Positions 37,060 to 47,592 of a DNA stretch of 64,000 nucleotides are shown one piece after another. The notes below the pieces were generated by a model. The model saw only the letters and a program-made list of their open reading frames with translations. It was not told the DNA's origin and ran no database searches. The stretch comes from Halichondria panicea (Eukaryota; Porifera; Demospongiae; Suberitida; Halichondriidae): the NCBI RefSeq assembly GCF_963675165.1, contig NC_087384.1, forward strand, positions 3,714,682 through 3,778,681, in the 5' to 3' direction. Made by a program: the position numbers and the translations under genes. The stretch's first letter is position 1; every line of letters starts with the position of its first letter.

Positions 37060-37493
37060 ACCTCTAATCGTAATATTGATTCCAGCATAATATCCTGGAC
37101 CACTACGCTATACCACGCGGTACTTCACCCATGAAAACTGAACATCTTCAACAACATTTCTGGTGATTGCAGAGTGGACATGCTCCAATGCTTCACGCAC
37201 CACATAACCTATCGTATCCACTTTTCTTTCAGCTTGCAGCGAAAAGCAATTGCCCTTGCATCGTATGGATTAATGGTTTCACAAAATATGTTTACAGGTG
37301 TCTCTATCCCATTCTTTTGCAATTCAGCGACTTGTTTCAGAGCATCTTGATAGTCAACAGAGCGGCTTGCACCAATGCACTTGAACGTGACAGTGTGAGA
37401 TGCTGAGAGAGAGAGTTGTGGAGTTGTGTCATCAGATGGAATGCTTTCTTCGTCAGCACAATTTTCTTCAACGTCGTTGGCAAGCAATTCCAT
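37060..37493 (-). pseudogene. HIRAN-like domain protein, broken copy
   Basis: The minus-strand frame has an acidic Ser-rich start, then FKCIGASRSVDYQDALK, VPV-type strand TPVNIFCE, and NPYDARAIAFRCKL, the pattern of HIRAN-like DNA-end-binding modules. A second block, IGYVVREALEHVHSAI with FSWVKYRVV and RSGPGYYAGINITI, follows but in a shifted frame: a one-base deletion near 37213 separates them. A TAG at 37110-37108 interrupts the second block. Both lesions are single-base, so the copy died recently or contains sequencing errors. I recall the two-block arrangement from multicopy cnidarian and sponge proteins of unknown role. Confidence 0.55.
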
Positions 37494-39838
37494 TGATTCA
37501 AAATCATCGTTTCAAAATCAATCCACTACATATGGCAAACAAACCGTTGTGCTTACACAGGCAGCAAAGATGGCAGGCTGCATAATAATTGATCACATAA
37601 TTCCGAGCGAAGCGAAGCGAGGCTATAATCGTGCTGGGTTCAATCGAGATCAACGAGAGTAGATGGGTAGCTTCGACACAGCCCTGCATCACAGCGAACA
37701 AACGCATCAAAACACTCCGTCTCAGACTACTCCATCTCATTTTAACCATTGTTAATTGCTACCTCCACTTCAACTCGACTGCCATGATCTCAAAATTGGG
37801 TAGGTTGTACATGAACGGTTTGCCAATAGACAATATAGTCCATGACTCTTCTTCCCTTTGAGAAAACCACCAATACCCCTGGCATTGAGCAAGGACTGAA
37901 AAAAGAACTCTGAGAAGAAGCCATTGGACTTAGAGAAAGTTGTCTTATGATGATAATGACGCGCGTCCAACCTCTCCTGATACAGTCATGCACTGACGTA
38001 ATGACCAAAAATCCAGAGACACCTAAAAATAGAACTGCCCACCAATCGGATTGCAGATTTGTGACCAGAGCACTAGAGCACTAGAGCACATTTAGGAGTA
38101 TAAAAAGCAGCTACACCAGTCTGCCTACTGTCTTCTTCGTGGGATCGTTTTTGCACACACTAACAGCTATATCGTCTCAACTCAACCAGCTCTACCGTCT
38201 CACCCAACTAGGTGTATCGTCTCAACTCAACCAGCTCTACCGTCTCACCCAACCAGCTTTGGACTCGACCAGAAATTTGCACCCGTCTCCAACAGCTGAA
38301 CTCTACCTATCCGCCAGCTCTACCATCTCTCTCAACAAAGCAGGTTCGTTTGTGTCGTGATTATAAAATGTCAGTTACAAAATTTTAGATGCGTCGGGTT
38401 ACTTTTATGGATTTTGCGGTGTATAGTTAATTTTGCTGTATAGTTAATGCCTTTTGGCCCAAAGCCATAGTCCATGTGGTGTGCAGTATTTGTCTTTGTA
38501 GACTGCTCAATGATAATGAAGTGCAAGCTAAGGCGCGGTTATAGTCACGTTTTCTTGGATCTCAATTTGTAGATTTGCAAAACAACGTTTCGTTCTCGGA
38601 GTAGAGCCAGCTAACTAGGTTTCTTCTTGGAATAGCCTTTTTAGAACAGTTAAACTTGTCCATGGACTTTTGTTGCTTTTGTTGTCTTGTGTAATTGCTG
38701 AAACTTGCGCAATAATTATTTGTGTAATATTTGGCAAAATCTCAGCCATCAAGTGACCTCAGAGCTCATGCCCACCTAGCCTCGATCCCAGGCCGCACTG
38801 AAGATGGGCCTGGTACTGTTAGCACTCTCCAGAAACTGGGGACTCTGGATAACATCGTATATGCTCAGTAAAACAATGACGGTCACAACGAACGGAAGTG
38901 CTGCTTGCTAAGACAACTCAACCATAAAGCCTCTTCTGTCTTCAGACTAGTGTGCAAGCCTTCAATTGTTTAATTTATCGCTGTGTATAGTTACTACTGT
39001 ATAGTTCACACAAACTTCCAACGTAGGAAATAATAAACCGTTCTTGTTCCGTTTGTATAAATTGTTTACTTAACTTTGCTTGGTTCTCCAGTTCCCTAGT
39101 CCTCTGAACTATCCAGCCTTCGTACCTCTTCAGTGTCTATTCAATGGCTTCCCGAAGGTTAGATATACTGTGTTAAGATTTACTGTATTAAGTAACGCAG
39201 AGCCTCTAATTGTACAAGGAAAAGCCAGTTCACAAGGCCAAGGGAGGTCAAATAACTCTGCCCCCCATGCCATGGCTAACAACCCCTTTGCCTAATCGTT
39301 TAGATGAAACCTACCTAAAAAGACAGTCAACAATGCGTTGTCATAATAATAATCTTGGCTGTATAGCCACTGCCAATAGCTGGCTTGTCTGGTTTTGTGA
39401 ATAAGCGTAAGGAGGAAATGTATTCCAACCATGGTATGCTGCTGGTTGCACTGGTACTTATAGGGTGAGTTTCCTAAACAATGCCTTGCCAACGCCAAGT
39501 ATTAATTGGACTACTAGGTGCCCTGAAAGCTACTAGTAGTTGGCTTGGCTGCTTAGCATTTGTAACATTCATTCCAGAAAAGTATACCCAGAGACACCAG
39601 ACGTTTTCTCTCTCCCATGCTACTAATGAGGCCTCGAGGCTAGGCAAAACCGAAGGCTCACACTCTACCATACCTCAGAATTAGCATGTTTCAACTCCAT
39701 TCTTCCAACTAATCGCCTCCTTCATAGCTGCTTACCAGCTCGTTTGATTGGCTACCACTAAGGTTTCTCCAATAACCTTATTTAGGGAATAAACTGAACT
39801 GTAAGATCATTAGCACTACACTGTAAGCATTTGATATG
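37494..39838. other. Non-coding interval before the retrotransposon
   Basis: Contains a 45 bp direct repeat (about 38169-38260, ATCGTCTCAACTCAACCAGC units) downstream of a possible TATA-like GTATAAAAAGC at about 38098. It also has a TAGCCTCGATCCCAGGCC word (38776) that recurs at 51.28 kb and looks like a dispersed repeat. No gene is supported. Confidence 0.3.
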
Positions 39839-40023
39839 TGTAACACAGGCTATCTGGCCTGCTATTTAGTTAGATTCAACTAGATTACTTTCACAGTAAA
39901 TATTGACATTAACATGTGTGTTCTTATCACCATCATGTGTCCATCACATGACACTTACATAATACATAAATTAAATGAATAAGATTACAATGAATAACAT
40001 AACTAGAATAGGCTATCATCACA
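39839..40023 (-). repeat. 3' LTR of the gypsy element
   Basis: 185 bp, identical by eye to 45151-45335. The polypurine tract abuts it at 40024-40037 (read on the minus strand). Confidence 0.95.
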
Positions 40024-40125
40024 ATTCCCCCTCCTGAGAGAAAATCTCGTCCTCGAGATTGGCACAGTGAAGCCGCATGTAACTAATTACCAAACAAAAA
40101 CAAAAACAAAACACAGTTATACAGT

Positions 40126-43100
40126 TTAGTTACCAGCCGAAGCTGTTCGAGATCTCGTCATCGGTCCAGTATAGGAATCGGGTACAACTTGAGGTATAGT
40201 GCGGTGTTGCTGGTCACTAGCAATCTGGGCGTACTTGCGTGGAGTAGATCCTCGCCACGACTGATCAGGAAGTTCTTCATAACATTTTCGAACACGGTTC
40301 AGGGAAACAAAGATTGATTGAGACTTGGGTTCGTCAACAAGTCGAACTTCTGCATTCGTCGGTGTCAAACTCAAGACACGAAACGGTCCATGGAATGGTC
40401 TTGCAAATTTCCAAGTTTTGCCTTGAACTTCGCTTGGCATGTGAACCATGACGCGTTGACCAACTTCGAGGTTAGGTTCTTTGGCTGACCTGTCATACAT
40501 ACTTTTCTGATGTTTCTGTTTGTCAGTAATGCACTCTTGGGCTGTTTGCCATGCACTAGACAGTCCTGCTACCAATTCTGTTTTATAATCGTCTAGATCT
40601 ACCACATAAGGTGAGCGCTCGCGCGAGAGAGCTTCTAGCACTGGCAACGTGGGGTCTCTACCGTAAAGCAAAAAGAAAGGCGACTCCCGAGTAGACTCTT
40701 GTACCGAAACACGGTAAGCATACAAAACATACGACAAATGCCGATCCCAGTCATGACCAAAGCGTTCAACTGTCTTTGCCAACATCTGAATGAGAGTGCT
40801 GTTAAACCGCTCACACAAGCCATTAGTTTGCGGGTGGTACCCAGATGTGTTGAGTTTTTGCACATCAAACAATTTGCATACCTCCGCTACCAGCTCCGAA
40901 AGAAAGTTAGCACCACGATCAGAAAGAAGCTCGTGTGGTGCTCCATGCCGACAGACAACATACTCCACAAACATCCTCGCAATAGTTTCAGCTTTCTGAT
41001 CTGGAAGAGCAACAACTTCCACCCATTTGGTAAGATAATCAATGAATACCAATGCATATTGATTTCCATCAAGAGTTAAAGGCAACTGCAAAACATCAAC
41101 CCCAACTTTCGAAAACGGTCCTCCAACAGTAATAGGTTGTAGTGGTGGCTTGATAGACCGACTCTGACCTTTCCTAGAAGCACAAACCAAACATGACCGA
41201 CAATAGTGTCTGACTGCTGCTCGCATCCCTGGCCACCAATACCGACGGCGAAGTAGCTCATAGATTCTCTTTTCCGCAAAGTGCCCTGAAAATTTACCAT
41301 CATGTGCCTCCTGAATTAAACCCTCTCGTCTCTCCTGTGGAACAACTAGACACCACCTGCCAGGAGTATTAGCACACTCATGATAAAGAAGGCCATCTGT
41401 CAAATCAAAAGCCTCACTGTTAATAACCACCTTCCTCGCCTCTGCATCATCACCTGGCAACGTACCATCTTCGAGATAAGCAATAATTGACTTGAATTGA
41501 GAATCTTTACGCTGTTGGAGTCCGACCCCCTCACTCTCTGCAACTACACACGATACCGATGCCACTGGATTCCTAGACAAAGCGTCTGCACAGCTATTTG
41601 TTTTCCCTGGCCGATATTTGATATCAAGGTCCATCTCCTGTATAATCAATGCCCAACGGGCCAATTTAGCAGAAGGGTTGCTAGTACTGAAAAGAGAAGT
41701 ACAAGCTGCATGATCCGTGAGTACAAGACAATGATGTCCCAACAAGTACGACCGATAGTACTTCACTGCCCAAACAATTGCTAACGTTTCAAGCTCTGTG
41801 ATGTGGTAATTCCGCTCATGCTTGTGAAGTGTCCGAGATGCATATGCCACTGGGTGTACCTGACCCTTCTCGTCCTCCTGTGCCAAAACCGCACCTAACC
41901 CTGCTAAGCTAGCATCAGTTTCCAAAACAAAGGTATGCCCAGGGCCAAACTGAGGGTAGGCTAGAACTGGGGCAGTACAAAGCAAGTTCTTGAGCTTATC
42001 AAAAGCTCCCTGACAATGTGTTGTCCACTCAAACAAAACACCCTTCTTCGTGAGTGCAGTTAACGGTGACGAAACTGCTGCAAAATTCTTAATGAAGCGT
42101 CGGTAGTAAGAAGCTAACCCCAAAAACTGTCGAAGCGTGAGAACATCAGTTGGTACCGGAAAGTGCTGAACCTTCTCGACTTTGGACACATCTGGAGCAA
42201 TCCCCTGCCTAGAGATAGTGTGACCCAAATACTTCACCTGTTCCTGCAAAAAGACACATTTTCCAACTTTCAGCTTCAAGTTAGCTGCCCGCAACCGCTC
42301 AAAAACAACCTGCAAATGCTCAAGATGCTCTTCAAATGTCCGTGAACACACCAAGATGTCGTCGATATAGACAAAACAACTCTTCCCATCAATCCCTGCA
42401 AGAACCGTCTGCATCAAACGCTGAAAGGTAGAAGGAGCGTTACATAAACCAAACGGCATCCGATTAAACTCAAAGAGTCCACAATGCGTAGTAAACGCTG
42501 TCTTTTCCTTGGCAGATGAGTCAAGTGGAATCTGCCAAAACCCTGAAGAAAGATCAAGAGTGGAGAAAAATCTACCCCTACCTAGGGTGTCCAAGATATC
42601 TTCTATGCGAGGAATGGGGTAGACGTCCTTTTTAGTGATTGCATTCAACCTCCTAAAGTCTACACAAAACCGTGTTGTTCCATCCTTCTTGGGGACCAAT
42701 ACGATTGGACTGGCCCAAGGACTCACAGAAGGCGAGACCACACCCTTGGTCTCCATGTCGGCAACCATCCGTGCTATTCTTTCCCTATGCACAAAAGGAG
42801 TACGTCGGGGATACTGCTTGATTGGTGCATGGTCCCCTGTGTCGATCTTGTGCTGAGCGACTGCTGTGCATCCCAACTCATCATCAGATAAAGCAAAGAC
42901 ATCCCTATAGGCAGCCACCAATGCCTTCAACTTGTCATTGTTCCGTGCAGCTATGTTCACAGGCCACTGTATGATATCCAAGAGCTTCTGTGGCTGTTCT
43001 CCTGTCACCACCGCAACGTGAGCAGCGTCCATACATGTTCCCTCACCCTCAGGGAGTCCAACAACATCGGCCAACTCGTGTTCAGCACTCTCCAAAAGAA

Positions 43101-45123
43101 GTTCAGCTTGACCTAGCAACGTTCCCTCCTCAAGATACACATCTCTCTGGTGATAGTTCATTACTGGGATCAACACCTTTCCTTGACTGTTTACACTGAC
43201 GAGAGACTCCAAGGCACCAAGTCCATGAGTCTCCAAAGAACATGGATCAGGCTCAAAAACAACACACTCACCCTCTTGCAACTCTATATCAACTGCTGCC
43301 TCAACAAACGACCTAGACCTAGCTGGGATAGCCTTAGTTCGAATCAAATTCACGGAAGCTGTAGTGACTGGGACTGAACCTGCCATCCTAAGAGGTATAC
43401 CATTGCTATCAAGAAACGAAAGTCCCAGAGCTGGTGCTGCATTCATCCCTATCAAACAATCCTGACTGCTGTCTGGCTGCACAAAGAAAACAGTAGGCAC
43501 CGATGTTCCACCTGCCTCTACTTGCAACGTCACTTGAGCTGTGACATTCAGCTCGTGTTGACCTGCCACTCCATCCTTACCATACAAACGTACTGTTGCT
43601 GGCTCGAGCTTAGGTACAGCTTTGCCATGCTTCCTCAACTGCCGTCCAACCCTATGCAAAAGTGACCGAGAGATAATACTAGATTGAGAACCTGTGTCAA
43701 CCATCGCCGCTACCTGAACTCCGTCCACAAGTACATCTAACTCCAAGGTGTGACCAACAGCTACAAGCGAACCGCGAGCTGAAACTGCACCAACGTGTAC
43801 CTCTGTGGTATCAAGTAAACCCTGCTCTTTTTGACATCTCCTCTGCCTCAAGATATCCTCTACCTGCTCATCTGATAAAGTCGCTAATGAATCCTTGGCT
43901 TCGATAGTTGCGGAAGTGGATCCCGACTGTTTCCCAGGAGCCTCGCTCCTGTCTTGTGTGGACTTAGATTCTGTTTGACGTGCTCCTTCCTGTGACTGGG
44001 GACAGTTACGTTTGAAATGTCCTAAACCACCACACCCAAAACACTTAAGAGTAGACTGCCGCTTCCGAGGTGGTTCACCTTTCTCTCCCTGCTGCTTCTC
44101 TCCCTGCTGCTTTCTGGGTGAAGAGTCACGTGGTTCCCAACTAGACCGATACTGCTGCTCATGTCGCTCGGCGGTTCTAGCACGTTCATACAAAGCATTA
44201 AACGACTCTCCAAGTCTAGGTGCTCCCAATTTCCGTTGCCATTTGGGTAGCAATGCCTGAAAAAACCTGCCCTTTAACAACCTATCTAGCTCTGTCGTCT
44301 CGAGAGTAGGAAAAGCTTTCTTGCCTAGTGTCATTAACTCCAAACCCAACTTCTCTACTGACTGATTTTTCTGTGTAAGCTGATGAAACTCCAAACCCCT
44401 CAATTCCTCAATATCAATAGGTTTAAACCTGTCCTTAAGAGCGTCTATGAGTTGACCGTAGTTGCTGCGCTTGGCGGGCGGCAACAGTTCAAAAACCTGT
44501 AAAGCGGTGCCAGTAAGGTACTGCTTGATGTGATAACATTTAAGCTCATCAGTCCAAGACAACATGGTAGCTCTCTCCTCAAACCTGTCTAACCAACGTT
44601 CAAAACTATTAGCTTCTGCCTCAACATCCTCTCCAGTAAACAAAAGTAACGGGGGCGCACTCTGCACTGACAACGCATTTGTTTGCATAACCAAAAGCTT
44701 AGCCTGAGACTCCAAAAAGCCTTGAAACACACTCTGAAGACTAGAAGGACCACCACCAGTCAAACCGCCAACCAAATCAGAGACCACACGCGCCTCGCTA
44801 TACACTCTCTCACACTCGCCACTCACCCTAGTAAGTTGCTCATCACTGGCCGTGATGGCGTCCTGGGCCTCCCGGAGCTGTACTTGTAGGTCCTCCACCA
44901 TCGCACGCAGCTCCTGCATCTCTCGAGTGACTTCAGTACTTGGCTCCGACTGTTCCTCCGTGTCAGCCATAGTTCCACGTCTCAGAGGTCTTCTTCTGGT
45001 TGTAGTAGTAGTAGGAAGGCTCTCTTGACTATCAAGTAGTGCCTTCAATTCACGTCTTGACATAAAATTCTTTGCATCAGCAAAATTCTTCTCCAACGGA
45101 CTTCTAACGATAGTAGGTTCCAA
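40126..45123 (-). CDS. Gag-Pol polyprotein, Ty3/gypsy type, 1665 aa
   Basis: A single frame encodes gag and pol fused without a shift. In order: a gag helical core with FERWLDRFEERATMLSW (about 174-300); a CCHC zinc knuckle C361-C374 (CFGCGGLGHFKRNC); an aspartic protease with DTG at 476-478; reverse transcriptase with YIDD at 919-922 and PFGLCNAPSTF; RNase H beginning ETDAS near 1068-1072; an integrase zinc finger (H1274, H1281, C1311, C1314); an integrase core with Asp1343, Asp1402 and Glu1438, the last pair spaced by exactly 35 residues; then a C-terminal stretch with RPFHGPFRVLSL (GPY/F-like). No chromodomain is apparent. All catalytic residues I looked for are present. The ATG at 45123 is the first in the frame and lies 28 bp inside the 5' LTR. 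Confidence 0.95.
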   Translation of the reverse strand: MEPTIVRSPLEKNFADAKNFMSRRELKALLDSQESLPTTTTTRRRPLRRGTMADTEEQSEPSTEVTREMQELRAMVEDLQVQLREAQDAITASDEQLTRVSGECERVYSEARVVSDLVGGLTGGGPSSLQSVFQGFLESQAKLLVMQTNALSVQSAPPLLLFTGEDVEAEANSFERWLDRFEERATMLSWTDELKCYHIKQYLTGTALQVFELLPPAKRSNYGQLIDALKDRFKPIDIEELRGLEFHQLTQKNQSVEKLGLELMTLGKKAFPTLETTELDRLLKGRFFQALLPKWQRKLGAPRLGESFNALYERARTAERHEQQYRSSWEPRDSSPRKQQGEKQQGEKGEPPRKRQSTLKCFGCGGLGHFKRNCPQSQEGARQTESKSTQDRSEAPGKQSGSTSATIEAKDSLATLSDEQVEDILRQRRCQKEQGLLDTTEVHVGAVSARGSLVAVGHTLELDVLVDGVQVAAMVDTGSQSSIISRSLLHRVGRQLRKHGKAVPKLEPATVRLYGKDGVAGQHELNVTAQVTLQVEAGGTSVPTVFFVQPDSSQDCLIGMNAAPALGLSFLDSNGIPLRMAGSVPVTTASVNLIRTKAIPARSRSFVEAAVDIELQEGECVVFEPDPCSLETHGLGALESLVSVNSQGKVLIPVMNYHQRDVYLEEGTLLGQAELLLESAEHELADVVGLPEGEGTCMDAAHVAVVTGEQPQKLLDIIQWPVNIAARNNDKLKALVAAYRDVFALSDDELGCTAVAQHKIDTGDHAPIKQYPRRTPFVHRERIARMVADMETKGVVSPSVSPWASPIVLVPKKDGTTRFCVDFRRLNAITKKDVYPIPRIEDILDTLGRGRFFSTLDLSSGFWQIPLDSSAKEKTAFTTHCGLFEFNRMPFGLCNAPSTFQRLMQTVLAGIDGKSCFVYIDDILVCSRTFEEHLEHLQVVFERLRAANLKLKVGKCVFLQEQVKYLGHTISRQGIAPDVSKVEKVQHFPVPTDVLTLRQFLGLASYYRRFIKNFAAVSSPLTALTKKGVLFEWTTHCQGAFDKLKNLLCTAPVLAYPQFGPGHTFVLETDASLAGLGAVLAQEDEKGQVHPVAYASRTLHKHERNYHITELETLAIVWAVKYYRSYLLGHHCLVLTDHAACTSLFSTSNPSAKLARWALIIQEMDLDIKYRPGKTNSCADALSRNPVASVSCVVAESEGVGLQQRKDSQFKSIIAYLEDGTLPGDDAEARKVVINSEAFDLTDGLLYHECANTPGRWCLVVPQERREGLIQEAHDGKFSGHFAEKRIYELLRRRYWWPGMRAAVRHYCRSCLVCASRKGQSRSIKPPLQPITVGGPFSKVGVDVLQLPLTLDGNQYALVFIDYLTKWVEVVALPDQKAETIARMFVEYVVCRHGAPHELLSDRGANFLSELVAEVCKLFDVQKLNTSGYHPQTNGLCERFNSTLIQMLAKTVERFGHDWDRHLSYVLYAYRVSVQESTRESPFFLLYGRDPTLPVLEALSRERSPYVVDLDDYKTELVAGLSSAWQTAQECITDKQKHQKSMYDRSAKEPNLEVGQRVMVHMPSEVQGKTWKFARPFHGPFRVLSLTPTNAEVRLVDEPKSQSIFVSLNRVRKCYEELPDQSWRGSTPRKYAQIASDQQHRTIPQVVPDSYTGPMTRSRTASAGN

Positions 45124-45150
45124 AAGAACGTTACTGGCTGGGTCGCCAAA

Positions 45151-45335
45151 TGTAACACAGGCTATCTGGCCTGCTATTTAGTTAGATTCAACTAGATTAC
45201 TTTCACAGTAAATATTGACATTAACATGTGTGTTCTTATCACCATCATGTGTCCATCACATGACACTTACATAATACATAAATTAAATGAATAAGATTAC
45301 AATGAATAACATAACTAGAATAGGCTATCATCACA
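45151..45335 (-). repeat. 5' LTR of the gypsy element
   Basis: 185 bp. It is followed on the minus strand by the primer-binding site at 45150-45130. Confidence 0.95.
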
Positions 45336-45941
45336 TATGGCTCTGTAGAACAGAAGCCTTATAGATCAACTGTGCTCATAAATGCCATAGACATGTAGTT
45401 CCAAGTTCTTGGCTTTTGCTGCTTCTGTAAATTTTTAACAAAAAGAACATTATGACGTCATTATTCCTTATGATACCGCCCACCTGCATGTGTTTGCGGT
45501 CATAGGAAAATTGGCTTAGGCAAAGTATGATCTAACCCATGATGCTTTTTTTTCAATAGTGATCAGATGAATTTGAAGCACACTGGTGACCCCCCCCCCC
45601 CCCCCCCAAAAGGCACAAGCAAGAATGTATGCTTAATTTTTACAATCAGCGCTATTAGTATAGTTAATAGTATGGTTACTCGTGTAATATGGGATTAATA
45701 GCACGAGTAATTAATCCCGTATTGCTTGTTAATCGTTTACGATGCAGTTTTAAATAAGAATTTTAATTAAGAATTAACACAAAGAAGACTCTGCAACCAA
45801 GAGTTTCTACAAGCCTCAAGCAACGTTAAAGCTTCCCTCTGGCTAGTGTACATAAAAAAAACTAAGTGGCATCTAAGCCAGCGTAATGTATACCCATACC
45901 TAACCCTGATTGTTGTTATCACAGTCTTTTCTTTTTTGCAG
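45336..45941. other. Non-coding interval and probable intron
   Basis: Contains a run of 18 C (about 45590-45607) and ends with a strong pyrimidine-rich splice acceptor (TCTTTTCTTTTTTGCAG) at 45941, leading into the NTPase frame. Confidence 0.5.
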
Positions 45942-47452
45942 ACCGTGTTGTTAAACTGGGGGAGGATGAAGACAATGACGTGCCTTTTAAACATTCACCA
46001 GCCCTAAACCTGCTCGGGATTAAGTCAACAATCATTGTCACAGCAGAAATGAAGAAAGCATACGAGTTCGTTACAAATCCGGACAGAAAGGGTCATAACA
46101 TTTTGTGCCTGCTCGGTGGTCCCGGATGTGGAAAAACAACCACGCTCTTTTGGCTGTTAAAGCAATTGGAAATCAGTGACAAGTACAAGCCTGTAACAGG
46201 AGTTCTTGGCAGCGAAGTGGTGGAGTTTTCAATCGAAACAAAAGATTTTTTGCCGAATCATGTCTTGTTGATCGACTTAAACGAGGCAAAGAATGCAACA
46301 GTTAAGATGATCAAGCCGGTCCTGTCTTTGTTACATCGTTTCCATAGAGTAGTGTTTGCCGTATCGTCAGGGTTTATTGCCAAACTAGAATCAGACCAGT
46401 CCACCAAAAATTTGTTTAGTTATATTTTTAGGTGCGCAAGCCGCATCCGGTGCAAGCAATTCACAGATGCCGAAACACAAACTTTCGCAAAAGAATTGAG
46501 AAGCGATATTTCTGCCGAGGAGGTCCAGCAGCTCATTGTCGCGACAAAGGGAGTACCTCGGCTTCTCTGCTATGCTTATGTTGATTCTGGGATGCGTGCT
46601 TGGGTAATTCAGGATGCGATAAAAACGGAGTTCACAAATGCAATTAAGGCTCTACCAATTAATTCAGCAACACCTACAGATGTAAAGATTCTCCTCGCAT
46701 GCTACTTCAAAATTTCTCTTCGGTCTGTTAACCTGACCCTAGTTCAAACGAAGGAGTCAGTATTATTAAAGGCTAACCTTGTCTACATAGAAACCGAAGA
46801 CCTGGCTACAGTACCGCACTGCTATTTTCAGATAGATCAAACTCTCATCGAGCTGCTCGGTCCTAACCTTTGTGTACCGTTCCACAATCGATTAGGTACT
46901 GTCTCCACTAGAGCAGGTTTAGGAGATGTATTTGAGGGAGCATTTCCGACCATCCTTTCCCAAAGAATGGACCTTTGTGTTAGTCCTGTTCATAGTATCG
47001 AAGAAAGACAAACGATATCCTTAACATTTAAGAACACTGATCCTCTTTTGTACGACCGTAACCTACTAACATACACAAAGGGTTTTTGTATGAGACACCA
47101 ATGGGCTGCATAGGGATTGATTTTTTGTCTCTCCAGGACAAGCCGATTGCAAACACCCTGGTTGGGATTCAAGTAACAATTCAGAATAAGAACATAGAAG
47201 ATAAAGTTGAAAAAAGTTGAAAAAACACTTCGACTTTTTCCTCTTGAATTGGAAAAACATTTTGAAACGATACTATTGATTATTGTTAATCCCAACTGGG
47301 TTGATGGGCAGTGCTTCGATTTGGTTCATACCTACACTTCCAGTGGAAGAGTACAACAAAGATATGGTAAGTGGTACTACGGTGAACTATGCGACTTCGA
47401 TCCACTGTTAGCACTTCTACACCTCATGTTGACCATTCATCAAATGCCTTGA
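45942..47452 (+). pseudogene. Crinkler-like P-loop NTPase plus nuclease-fold protein, two frame breaks
   Basis: An exon opens after the acceptor at 45941 in a frame starting RVVKLGEDEDN. About 50 residues in is a Walker A loop GGPGCGKTTT, followed by a Walker B-like HVLLIDLNEA. The rest to 47113 resembles the AAA-type NTPase of Crinkler (CRN) proteins. Downstream frames carry a GIDFLSL...VGIQVT pattern like the PD-(D/E)xK-type nuclease module that often ends CRNs. The two modules are out of register: a one-base loss in a T run near 47086-47090, and a 10 bp tandem duplication at 47206-47225 with a stop just after. CRN-type proteins are known from oomycete effectors and from scattered animal and plant genomes; a toxin-like or transposon-related role is proposed for the family. 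The 5' exon was not found. The family call is inference from motif order. Confidence 0.5.
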
Positions 47453-47592
47453 ACTTGTAAATAGTTAAATATTCTGTAAATATTCTGTGATCACCAACCA
47501 CCTGTTATATTTTTAATAATATATCTGACATTAATTTTAGATACTCTAAAAGTAACAAAACATGGTACCATTAGCTCGGTGAGGAACACCTA
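47453..47592. other. Short spacer
   Basis: AT-rich, between the NTPase pseudogene and the left end of the hAT element. A possible poly(A) signal AATATATC-type stretch is too weak to call. Confidence 0.3.

Larger units (their letters stand above)
39839..45335 (-). mobile_element. Complete Ty3/gypsy LTR retrotransposon, 5497 bp
   Basis: Two 185 bp long terminal repeats (39839-40023 and 45151-45335), identical by eye, begin TGTAACACAGG on the plus strand and end ATCATCACA. TATG is duplicated on both sides (39835-39838 and 45336-45339). On the minus strand, the 5' LTR is followed by TTTGGCGACCCAGCCAG, a primer-binding site ending TGG-CGACCC (possibly tRNA-Arg). The 3' LTR is preceded by a purine tract CAGGAGGGGGAAT. 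One long uninterrupted gag-pol frame fills the interior. There is no envelope-like frame. Everything needed for retrotransposition appears present. Confidence 0.95.

Noticed and set aside
40699-44260. Plus-strand frames inside the gypsy element, including a 126-codon frame
   Set aside because: Antisense shadows of the gag-pol frame; no separate gene or envelope is indicated.
45590-45607. Run of 18 C as a possible regulatory or structural element
   Set aside because: Homopolymers of variable length recur (31.01 kb, 36 kb minisatellite) and are prone to sequencing error.
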